A DNA stretch of 64,000 bases, taken from contig NZ_CP055153.1 of the NCBI RefSeq assembly GCF_014075995.1, positions 434,001 to 498,000 of the forward strand, read 5' to 3'. The notes under the pieces are model-generated. The model was not told the DNA's origin, did not search any database, and saw only the letters and a list, made by a program, of their open reading frames with translations. Origin of the DNA: Adhaeribacter radiodurans. Lineage in GTDB: Bacteria > Bacteroidota > Bacteroidia > Cytophagales > Hymenobacteraceae. Both the position numbers and the translations under genes were made by a program. Every line of letters starts with the position of its first letter. Within the stretch, counting starts at the first letter, position 1. Shown in pieces: positions 52,850 to 61,267 of the stretch.

Positions 52850-54004
52850 GTGAGTAAAAAAAACAGAGACATCTTTATCTATCTGAGTCTACCGCTACAA
52901 ATAATTTTAGTAAAACTAATTGCTGCTAATCCGTTGCTGGTAGAAAAATTCTATACAGGCTTGTTTTACAAAAAACTAAGCCAATTTTTAAGAATACTAT
53001 TTGGTAGTTTCTCTTTCCCGATTGGACAAATTTTATTTTATAGCCTGGTACTCGGATTAATAATTGCCATTGTAAAACATATTCGAAAATTAGCTCTCCG
53101 GCAAATTAGTTTAAAAGAATTTGGCCGTTCCAGTTTACTGGGCATTTTTACTTTTTTGTCTATTTTTTATTTTCTATTTACTGGCATGTGGGGTTTAAAT
53201 TACCATCGCCGGCCCCTTGAGCAAATTGTGCAAATAAAAGAAGCTCCAGTTTCAAGTGCCGACCTGGAAAAATTGTGCCTCCGACTTATTCAACTTACTA
53301 ATGCCAGCCGCAATCAACTTACTCAAAACCAGAGCCAGCCTTTACATGCACCAATTAGCCAAGTTAAAATGTTAGCCCAGGCTACCGCGGGTTTTAAAGC
53401 AGTAGCGCCAGCTTTTCCGGAATTAGCTTACTCACATTATTCGGTTAAGGCCGTTTATGTACCGCAGGTAATGTCTTTTTTTGGGGTGAGTGGAATTTAT
53501 TTTCCGTTTACCGGCGAAGCTAACGTAAACATGCACCCGCCGGCGTATTTATTGCCCGGAACCATTTGCCATGAAATGGCGCACCAAATAGGCTTTGCTT
53601 CCGAAGATGAGGCAAATTTTGTTTCGTATCTGGTTTGCCGTTTAAACCCGGATCCTTTTTTTCAATATTCCGGTAATTATATGGCTTTAAAATACGCTAT
53701 GAACCGGTTACGAAAAGTAAATCCTCGGGCTTACAAGAAAATGAGGCGATACTACAGTTCGGGTTTAAAACAAGACTTGGCCGAAAACCGACGGTATTGG
53801 GAAAGTTTTCAAAATCCGATTGAAGTATTTAGCGGATGGTTTTACGATTTATTTTTGAAAGCCAATGATCAAGCTGACGGAATAAAAAGTTATTCGAAGG
53901 TAGTGGAGTTATTGATGGGCGAATTCCGGAAGAATAAATTAACCTACAACGTAAATTCTGTACCAGTTTCTGAAAAAGAATTCTTGTTATCAAATCAGAG
54001 ATAA
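52850..54004 (+). CDS. DUF3810 membrane zinc-peptidase-like protein
   Basis: A 384-residue protein with GTG start. Hydrophobic helices lie at about 9-26, 52-75 and 96-115; the rest is a zincin-like domain with H241-E-M-A-H245 and a conserved E254-A-N, plus MWGLNYHRRPL just after the last helix. This matches DUF3810, a Bacteroidota family of unknown substrate. The active-site residues are intact, so it is likely an active membrane-bound peptidase. Single gene. Confidence 0.88.
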   Translation: MSKKNRDIFIYLSLPLQIILVKLIAANPLLVEKFYTGLFYKKLSQFLRILFGSFSFPIGQILFYSLVLGLIIAIVKHIRKLALRQISLKEFGRSSLLGIFTFLSIFYFLFTGMWGLNYHRRPLEQIVQIKEAPVSSADLEKLCLRLIQLTNASRNQLTQNQSQPLHAPISQVKMLAQATAGFKAVAPAFPELAYSHYSVKAVYVPQVMSFFGVSGIYFPFTGEANVNMHPPAYLLPGTICHEMAHQIGFASEDEANFVSYLVCRLNPDPFFQYSGNYMALKYAMNRLRKVNPRAYKKMRRYYSSGLKQDLAENRRYWESFQNPIEVFSGWFYDLFLKANDQADGIKSYSKVVELLMGEFRKNKLTYNVNSVPVSEKEFLLSNQR

Positions 54005-54215
54005 CCTTAAATCTATATTTACTAGAAGTTAAAAATTTAACTGGATAAAAGAGTAAATACCGGTACGGTAAAATTTTATTTAAAGTAAAGTGGCGGTTTA
54101 CCTATTGCTCTTAATTCAGTACCTGGCTAATTTTTTTGGTTATGAATGCATTTTCATCCATTTTTAGGAACTTATACTCGCTTAATGTTTCTTGTTCTTA
54201 ACTCTTACAGCCTTT

Positions 54216-55217
54216 ATGGTAAAACGGATCTCTCTTAGTTGTTTATTTATTTTATTAATCGGTAGTTTAAGTTTTGCTCAAAAGACCAGTATGAAGAAGC
54301 CGGTATCTTTAATCTTTGACACGGATATTGGGCCCGATTACGATGATGTAGGAGCAATTACCTTACTGCACGCTTTAGCCGATAGCGGTCAGGTAAATAT
54401 TTTGGCTACAATTGCCAGCGATAAGTACGCCAAGGTAAGCCAGGTGCTTAGTGTATTTAATACTTACTTTAACCGGCCAAATATCCCGATTGCCGTACCA
54501 AAAGGAAAAGCCGTAGATGATCCTGATTCGCAACATTGGTCCGATACCATTGTAGCCCGTTATCCGCATCGTGTTAAATCTAATGCCGAAGTACCCGATG
54601 CAGTAACCCTGTACCGTCAAATACTAGCCAAACAACCCGATAAGAGCGTAACCATTGTAACCGTAGGTTTCTTTACCAATTTAGCAAATTTGTTAGAATC
54701 TAAGCCTGATCAATATTCCAAACTATCGGGTAAAGAACTAATAAACCAGAAAGTAAAACAACTGGTAAGTATGGCCGGTAAATTTCCGGAAGGCCGGGAG
54801 TATAACGTTTATAGAGATACCGAAGCTTCTATTAAGGCTTTAAACAATTGGCCCACTCCAATTATATTCAGCGGGTTTGAAATCGGCGAAAAAGTTAAAA
54901 CCGGTATTCCGCTTATTCAAAATAAAAGCATTACCAAGAGCCCGACAAAGGATGTATTCCGGATAAGTATACCAAAAGCTAGAGAAGATAAAAATGGCCG
55001 TATGAGTTGGGACCAAACGGCGGTTTTAGTAGCTATAAAAGGAGCGGCACCTTACTATGAGCTGAAACCGGGTAGAATAGTGGTGAAGGCAGATGGTTCT
55101 AATACCTGGGATAGTACTAAAAAAGGACAGTTTTACTTAGTTGAAAAACGCCCGGCAACGGAGGTAACCGCTTATATCAACAAACTAATGATGCATCAAC
55201 CCAAAAAGAAAAGTTAA
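54216..55217 (+). CDS. Exported inosine/uridine-type nucleoside hydrolase
   Basis: A 333-residue nucleoside hydrolase-fold protein. The catalytic Ca2+ site is visible as DTDIGPDYDDVGA near residue 34. Signal peptide: MVKRISLSCLFILLIGSLSFAQ, so it works outside the cytoplasm. The frame extends upstream to TTG 54192, but ATG 54216 begins the signal peptide. Family members split nucleosides into base and ribose; Bacteroidota exported versions are poorly studied. A terminator and a dispersed repeat follow the stop. Confidence 0.9.
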   Translation: MVKRISLSCLFILLIGSLSFAQKTSMKKPVSLIFDTDIGPDYDDVGAITLLHALADSGQVNILATIASDKYAKVSQVLSVFNTYFNRPNIPIAVPKGKAVDDPDSQHWSDTIVARYPHRVKSNAEVPDAVTLYRQILAKQPDKSVTIVTVGFFTNLANLLESKPDQYSKLSGKELINQKVKQLVSMAGKFPEGREYNVYRDTEASIKALNNWPTPIIFSGFEIGEKVKTGIPLIQNKSITKSPTKDVFRISIPKAREDKNGRMSWDQTAVLVAIKGAAPYYELKPGRIVVKADGSNTWDSTKKGQFYLVEKRPATEVTAYINKLMMHQPKKKS

Positions 55218-55232
55218 GCCTCAAAGCTTTTA

Positions 55233-55352
55233 AGTAAAGAGCCACAAGTATCAAGATATTAGACTTTTGTGTGTATAAGTATATGATTATTAATTGCTTT
55301 TTGCTACGATGCTGACCTTGAGTATATAAAATTAATTTTGTTCAGTTACTTA
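55233..55352 (+). repeat. Dispersed intergenic repeat, copy 2
   Basis: About 120 bp aligning with 5104-5230 in the same orientation: AGTAAAGAGCCACAAGTATC, AAGATATTAGA, ATAAGTA, GATTATTAAT, AGTATA, AAATTAATTTTGT, GTTACTTA. It begins 16 bp after the nucleoside hydrolase stop. Confidence 0.7.
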
Positions 55353-55380
55353 TTTTTTAAATACTATAAATTAAATTTTC

Positions 55381-55417
55381 TAACCCTTGGCTCAATAAGC
55401 CAAGGGTTATTTTTTTT
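55381..55417 (+). terminator. Terminator of the nucleoside hydrolase gene
   Basis: TAACCCTTGGCT, loop CAATA, AGCCAAGGGTTA, then eight T. Twelve perfect pairs, 164 bp after the stop and just beyond the dispersed repeat. Confidence 0.85.
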
Positions 55418-55793
55418 AATGATATTCTTTTCAGGTTTTAGTAAATTATGCTATATCCAAATTTTAAACCAGCGTATTAAATTTTTTATTAATCTTCCTA
55501 AACCTAATAGCAGCTTCCTAAAATAGCACACAGTGTTCTATTTTAAGCTCATTTTTAATCCTTCAAAAATTTAGAATATTTGGCCAAGTGGTTGTATCCG
55601 CCTTTCTTATAAAAGTAATTTTATCGGGTTTAAACTTTTACTTTTTAATTGAAGTTTCTGGGGAATAAATATTTATTTTCTGAAAATGAAATAGATTGAG
55701 TATCTTGTATGAAGTAATATAGAGAACCTGGTCTGGTATCAGAAATAACCTCATTTTTACTTTAAATGATTTGAGTATAATGTAGTAGCAGAA

Positions 55794-58700
55794 GTGAAAG
55801 CAAAAATATTTACCTTAAAACGCATCCATCCATCTACCCGTTCTAGTAGTCAGCAGCTAAACTCTCTAAAATACTTTTGGTTAATTTCTTTTTGTTTGCT
55901 GTTCGTTTTTTGTGGGCCAAATGCCAGAGCCCAGTTTACTCTGCTTAATCCAAAGCAAACCGGTATTCAGTTTGTTAATAAACTTATTGAGTCGGAATCG
56001 GCTAATGTGCTGGCCTACGAATATTTCTATAACGGGGGAGGAGTGGCGGTAGGCGATCTCAATAACGATGGGCTTCCCGATTTGTATTTTACAGGTAATA
56101 TGGGGGCAGATCGGCTGTATCTAAATCAAGGTAACCTGCAGTTTAAAGATGTTACGGCGCAAGCCGGAATTAATAAAGGTAGAGGCTGGAAGACCGGCGT
56201 TACCCTGGTTGATCTTAATAAAGATGGTTGGCTGGATATTTACGTTTGCTACTCCGGCAACGGTGAACCAAAAGATCGGCGCAATAAACTGTTTATCAAT
56301 AACCAAAATCTTACTTTCACTGAAAAAGCTGCTGAATACGGCTTAGATTTACCCACCCATAGCACCCAAGCTGTTTTCTTCGATTACGACAAAGACGGCG
56401 ATCTGGACTGTTATTCACTGAATCATAACATAAAAGATTTTAAACGCTTCGACGCGGCTGCCGTGAAAGCCATGCGCGATGAATTTGCCGGCGACCGCCT
56501 TCTGCGGAACGATAACGGTAAGTTTGTAGATGTAAGCGCTAACGCCGGTATTAAAGGTAACCCCATTGGTTTTGGGTTGGGCATTGCAATTGCGGATGTA
56601 AACCTGGATGGCTGGCCCGATATTTACGTGTCGAACGATTACATTGAACAGGATTATCTTTACCTGAACAACGGCAACGGAACTTTCACCGATAAGTTAG
56701 AGCAATCTATAGGTCACCTGAGTTATTTTTCGATGGGCAACGAAATTGCCGATATAAATAATGATGGTTTGCCGGATATTTTTACCCTGGACATGCTGCC
56801 TGCCGACAACCACCGGCAAAAACTATTATACGGGCCGGAAAACTACGAGACCTATTATAATATGCTTAAAAACGGGTTCTATCACCAGATTATGCGCAAT
56901 ATGCTGCAACTCAACAACGGCGATGGAACTTTCAGTGAGATTGGGCAACTGGCAGGCGTATCGAATACCGATTGGAGTTGGACTCCTTTAGTGGCTGATT
57001 TTGATAACGATGGCTGGAAAGATTTGTTTATTACCAACGGCTACCTCCGCGATTACACCAATATGGACTTCATGAAGTATTACGCGGACCAGAAAATGAA
57101 AGAAGACCAGGGTAACCCCACTGCCCTAATGGACATTCTGAAGCAAATGCCTTCTACGGCTACCCAAAACTATATTTTCCGGAATAATGGCCGCTTAGGG
57201 TTTCAGAATAAAGTAAAAGAATGGGGCTTCGATCAGGCTTTTCTTTCGAACGGTGCCGTTTACGCCGATTTAGACAATGACGGCGACCTGGAAATTATTA
57301 CTAATAACGTTAATAAAGAAGTTGCTCTCTATCGGAACGAGGCTCGTTCGGCTAACAATAATTACTTGCAAGTACAATTAGGAACTGGGCTGCCGGCCAA
57401 ATCATTAGGTGCCAAAGTTTGGGTATTTACTAAAGGTAATTCTCAGTACCAGGAGTTTTATCCTTCCCGTGGCTTTCAATCCAGCATGTACATGCCTTTG
57501 CATTTTGGTTTGGGAGCTATAAACCAGGTAGATAGCGTGCGAGTAGTTTGGCCAGATAGTAAAATGCAGACACTAAGCCAAGTAAAAATCAATCAAAAAG
57601 TAGTTTTAGAGCCCCAAGCGGCTGGTAAAACCTGGAAACCAATTACTCGGATGAAGTCTTTGTTTACTATGGTAAGTAAGGATACTATTCCTTTTGAGCA
57701 TTACGAAGATGATTACAACGATTTCAAACGCCAGTCGCTTATGCCCAATATGCTTTCTTACCAAGGACCGCATTTGGCGCAGGCAGATGTTAACAGCGAT
57801 GGTTTAGTAGATATTTATGCGGCCGGAGCCAAAGGTCAAGCGGGTACTTTATTGTTACAACAAAAAAATGGCACCTGGAAAGTCTCGCCTCAGGCTGATT
57901 TTAACACCGATTTTATGTGCGAAGATACGGGTGCGTTGTTCTTGGATGCTGATAAAGATGGCGATCAGGATTTATACGTGGTAAGTGGTGGCTTTGCTTA
58001 CATGGAGAAAGACATGCTTTTGCAAGATCGGTTATACCTGAACAATGGTACCGGAACCTTTACCCGCGCCAAAGATAATATTCCTTACGAAAGCAGCAGC
58101 GATGCTTGTGTAACTGCTTTAGATATTGATAAAGACGGCGATTTAGATTTGTTTGTGGGTGGCAGAGTCATTCCGGGCAAATATCCGGAGCCGGCCACCA
58201 GTCGTATTTTACTAAATGATGGTAAAGGAAAATTTACTGAAGGAACTGCTCAATTGGCGCCTTTCCTGGAAAAAATGGGTCTGGTAACCAGTGCTGTTTC
58301 GCTGGACGTAAATAAAGATAGCTGGCCTGATTTAGTTATTGCCGGGGAATGGATGCCCATTACGGTTTTACTAAATCAAAAAGGTGTATTAAAGCAGGCG
58401 GAGACAGCCATAACCGGAGCAAATACCAATGGTTGGTGGAACCGTTTAGCTTTAGAAGATTTAGACAAAGATGGCGATTTAGATATTATAGCCGGAAATT
58501 TCGGGCAGAATACGCAATTAAAGCCTTCCGAGAAAGAACCGGTTACTGTAGTGTACGGCGACTTTGACCAGAATGAATCAATTGATCCTTTTGTTTGCTA
58601 TTACATTCAAGGAAACTCCTACCCATTGGTAACCCGCGACGAAGCTCTTAACCAAATGATTCCGTTGCGGAAGAAATTTACCAGTTATCAGGCTTATGCC

Positions 58701-59147
58701 GATGCTACTTTAACCAATATTTTAACGCCCGAACAATTAAGTCAGGCTAAGACATTAAAAGCCGTTAATTTTAATTCGGTTCTGTTGGAAAATAGAGGCG
58801 ATGGAACTTTTACTTCGCATGATTTACCTGCCGAAGCGCAGTTTGCACCGGTTTACGCGATTGCTTTTTTGGATGTAGACCAGGATGGATTGAAAGATAT
58901 TATATTAGGCGGTAATCAATCGTACTCACGATTAAAAATTGGCAAAATGGATGCTAATTACGGTATGGTATTGCGTAATACCGGCAAGCTGCAATTTACC
59001 TATGTGCCGCAATGGCAAAGTGGCTTACAGGTAAAAGGCGATGTGCGGGATATTGCGGTGATTAAAAAAGGCGGTGCTACCTTCCTGCTATTTGGCCGGA
59101 ATAACCAAACTGTCCAGAGTTATTTACTAAATGCGCCCGGTTTATGA
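55794..59147 (+). CDS. FG-GAP/VCBS-repeat protein with ASPIC/UnbV domain
   Basis: A 1117-residue exported protein with GTG start. A hydrophobic leader at about 28-45 is followed by ARAQF, a likely cleavage site. Then many FG-GAP/VCBS repeats with Ca2+-binding loops (DLNNDGLPDLYF, DLNKDGWLDIYV, DYDKDGDLDCYS, DVNLDGWPDIYV, DINNDGLPDIFT, DLDNDGDLEIIT), forming a beta-propeller. An ASPIC/UnbV domain lies at about 520-600 (VQLGTGLPAKSLGAKVWV), then a second set of repeats (DVNSDGLVDIYA, DADKDGDQDLYV, DIDKDGDLDLFV, DVDQDGLKDIIL). Likely surface-exposed and possibly glycan-binding. Its stop overlaps the haloperoxidase start (ATGA), so the two are translationally coupled. Confidence 0.93.
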   Translation: MKAKIFTLKRIHPSTRSSSQQLNSLKYFWLISFCLLFVFCGPNARAQFTLLNPKQTGIQFVNKLIESESANVLAYEYFYNGGGVAVGDLNNDGLPDLYFTGNMGADRLYLNQGNLQFKDVTAQAGINKGRGWKTGVTLVDLNKDGWLDIYVCYSGNGEPKDRRNKLFINNQNLTFTEKAAEYGLDLPTHSTQAVFFDYDKDGDLDCYSLNHNIKDFKRFDAAAVKAMRDEFAGDRLLRNDNGKFVDVSANAGIKGNPIGFGLGIAIADVNLDGWPDIYVSNDYIEQDYLYLNNGNGTFTDKLEQSIGHLSYFSMGNEIADINNDGLPDIFTLDMLPADNHRQKLLYGPENYETYYNMLKNGFYHQIMRNMLQLNNGDGTFSEIGQLAGVSNTDWSWTPLVADFDNDGWKDLFITNGYLRDYTNMDFMKYYADQKMKEDQGNPTALMDILKQMPSTATQNYIFRNNGRLGFQNKVKEWGFDQAFLSNGAVYADLDNDGDLEIITNNVNKEVALYRNEARSANNNYLQVQLGTGLPAKSLGAKVWVFTKGNSQYQEFYPSRGFQSSMYMPLHFGLGAINQVDSVRVVWPDSKMQTLSQVKINQKVVLEPQAAGKTWKPITRMKSLFTMVSKDTIPFEHYEDDYNDFKRQSLMPNMLSYQGPHLAQADVNSDGLVDIYAAGAKGQAGTLLLQQKNGTWKVSPQADFNTDFMCEDTGALFLDADKDGDQDLYVVSGGFAYMEKDMLLQDRLYLNNGTGTFTRAKDNIPYESSSDACVTALDIDKDGDLDLFVGGRVIPGKYPEPATSRILLNDGKGKFTEGTAQLAPFLEKMGLVTSAVSLDVNKDSWPDLVIAGEWMPITVLLNQKGVLKQAETAITGANTNGWWNRLALEDLDKDGDLDIIAGNFGQNTQLKPSEKEPVTVVYGDFDQNESIDPFVCYYIQGNSYPLVTRDEALNQMIPLRKKFTSYQAYADATLTNILTPEQLSQAKTLKAVNFNSVLLENRGDGTFTSHDLPAEAQFAPVYAIAFLDVDQDGLKDIILGGNQSYSRLKIGKMDANYGMVLRNTGKLQFTYVPQWQSGLQVKGDVRDIAVIKKGGATFLLFGRNNQTVQSYLLNAPGL

Positions 59148-60472
59148 AGCAGCTTACTTTACTTTTATTTTTAACTGCTTTACTAAATGCAGCTGTTAGC
59201 AAAGCGGGAACACCTGCTTACCCGGCCGCTGCCAGGAACTACGTACAAACGGTAAAGAAATTAACCGACATAATGGTACGAGACGTGACCGGACCTTGTG
59301 CGGCCGCCCGGTACTATGCCTATGCTAATTTAGCCGCCTATGAAGTTCAACGGCAACTAGCTAATCCTGCAAATTATGTTGCTTACCAAGGCATGCTGCG
59401 CGATTACCCGGAAATACCTGTTGCTACTCCTAATCAAACCATTGATGTTAATTTTTCCAGTTTATACGCGCTGCTCCGGATGGGGGAAGAATTATTGCCT
59501 TCTGGTTATTTGCTCGAAGAAGCGCGTAAGAATTTAATAGATGAAGCTGGTTCTAAGTATCGTTTAAACAAAGAAATAATTACTAACTCTACTGCTTACG
59601 CAGATCTGATTGTAAAACAATTAATGCGGTATGCTGCTAAAGATGGTTACTTAAAAACTACCGGGTATATGCGGTATACGCCACTTAAAGAAGCACAAAA
59701 CTGGCAACCTACTCCTCCCGGCTACCTGGAAGCTTACGAACCGTACTGGGGCAGTTTACGACCTTTCCTGTTAGATAGTGCGGCTCAGTTTAAGCCATTG
59801 CCGGCTGTACCTTTTAATAAACAGGTGGGTACTCCTTTCTATAACTTAGCTAATGAAGTATACGATGTTACCCGTAATCTGAATCAGGAGCAAAAGAATA
59901 TTGCCAACTTCTGGGACTGTAATCCATTTTTCCTGGTATTGCAAGGGCACGTTAGTTACGGAAAGAAGAAAATTTCTCCCGGTGGGCATTGGATGGGAAT
60001 TACCGGGATTGCCTGTATGCAAAAGCAGCTTTCCTTAGCCGAAACCGTTCGTTGGCATACAGTAGTGGGGCTTACCATGTCGGATGCTTTTATTTCTTGC
60101 TGGAACGAGAAATACCGGAGCAATCGAATAAGGCCAGAAACTTTTATTAATACCCAAATTGATAAAGATTGGCGCTCTTTGCTGCAAACTCCGCCCTTTC
60201 CGGAATATACCAGTGGGCACAGCGTGGTATCGTCGGCGGTGGCACTGGTGTTAACGGCCTTAGCCGGTGAAAATTTTGCTTATAATGATACAGTAGAAGT
60301 AGAGTTTGGCCTGCCTGCCCGCAAATTTAGTTCTTTTCAACAGGCTGCTCAAGAAGCCGCTATTTCTCGACTTTACGGAGGCATTCACTACCGGGATGCG
60401 GTAGATAATGGTTTTATACAAGGGCAACAAATTGGGCAGTTTGTATTACAGAAAATAAAGCCAGACAAATAG
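59144..60472 (+). CDS. Vanadium-dependent haloperoxidase-like (PAP2-fold) protein
   Basis: A 442-residue exported PAP2-superfamily protein. Signal peptide at about 1-21 (MKQLTLLLFLTALLNAAVSKA). Active-site motifs: PEYTSGHSV with catalytic H359, and SRLYGGIHYRDAV with the vanadate/phosphate-binding H415. Bacteroidota relatives are called vanadium-dependent haloperoxidases, but the same fold also gives acid phosphatases, so the activity is open. The start overlaps the stop of the FG-GAP gene (ATGA). A SusC-type receptor follows 795 bp later. Confidence 0.88.
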   Translation: MKQLTLLLFLTALLNAAVSKAGTPAYPAAARNYVQTVKKLTDIMVRDVTGPCAAARYYAYANLAAYEVQRQLANPANYVAYQGMLRDYPEIPVATPNQTIDVNFSSLYALLRMGEELLPSGYLLEEARKNLIDEAGSKYRLNKEIITNSTAYADLIVKQLMRYAAKDGYLKTTGYMRYTPLKEAQNWQPTPPGYLEAYEPYWGSLRPFLLDSAAQFKPLPAVPFNKQVGTPFYNLANEVYDVTRNLNQEQKNIANFWDCNPFFLVLQGHVSYGKKKISPGGHWMGITGIACMQKQLSLAETVRWHTVVGLTMSDAFISCWNEKYRSNRIRPETFINTQIDKDWRSLLQTPPFPEYTSGHSVVSSAVALVLTALAGENFAYNDTVEVEFGLPARKFSSFQQAAQEAAISRLYGGIHYRDAVDNGFIQGQQIGQFVLQKIKPDK

Positions 60473-61267
60473 TAAGTTTCTTTTTTCTTCAACCTACTAA
60501 CAGAGTTTAAAATTAGGCTTTTATCAGTAAGTAAATTATCGCTTCGTCTGGATATTACTAAAAACCGTTTTATACTCACCGGTTTAATCTAATAAATTAT
60601 ACTATTTAGTTCATTGATTAATGCTCTTTCTAATTTCCCTATCCTTTCTTCAATAGTATGGAAGCAAAAGTAGAAGGCTCGTTCTGTTATTTTGCTTTTT
60701 GTTGGTTGATAAACCGAATAAGAAATTTTGCTTCTTTAAATAGTAACGATAAAGATAAAAAGCAGCAGAAATCCATATTCTGTATAACATTGCCTATTCC
60801 TTTCTATTTAAATCAGATAAAAATAGAGTAATAAAGAGTATATTTTACTTTGAGCCTGCTCTGGTATAATATCACTGCTTAAAGACAAGGTGCTAATTTA
60901 TTAGGAAAATATAAATAGCTGGTTGTAAGTGAGTTATTTAATAAATGCTATTTTGTCCTTAAAATATGAAAATATTTTAGTTGTAGAACTTGCTTCCATA
61001 ATTAGGAAAGTTATAATTATTATATACTGTATTTAAATAGTTTTTAAGTAAAGCTTCATAGTACAATAAATTATCGAAATTTTATAAAGTTCTATTTTAT
61101 ATGTAAAAATAAATATTAAATTTATATCATATACACCACCTTTTATCTATAAGAATTTTGCGCTACTTATGACCATTGTTTTAAATGGTAGAATTCCGCT
61201 TTACTGGAATACACTTGATTACACTACTACTTAAGTATTTTTAATTTTCAACCAATTTATTCAACCA
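60473..61267. other. 795-bp AT-rich leader before the SusC-like gene
   Basis: Very AT-rich (long A/T runs around 60950-61140). No ORF of note, RNA gene or hairpin terminator was recognised. It probably holds the promoter and long leader of the SusC-like gene, although no exact TAnnTTTG was found at a suitable distance. Confidence 0.45.

Larger units (their letters stand above)
55218..55793. other. 576-bp spacer with repeat copy 2 and a terminator
   Basis: Contains the dispersed repeat at 55233-55352, the terminator at 55381-55417, and about 375 bp of AT-rich leader before the large FG-GAP gene, in which I see no other gene. Confidence 0.5.
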
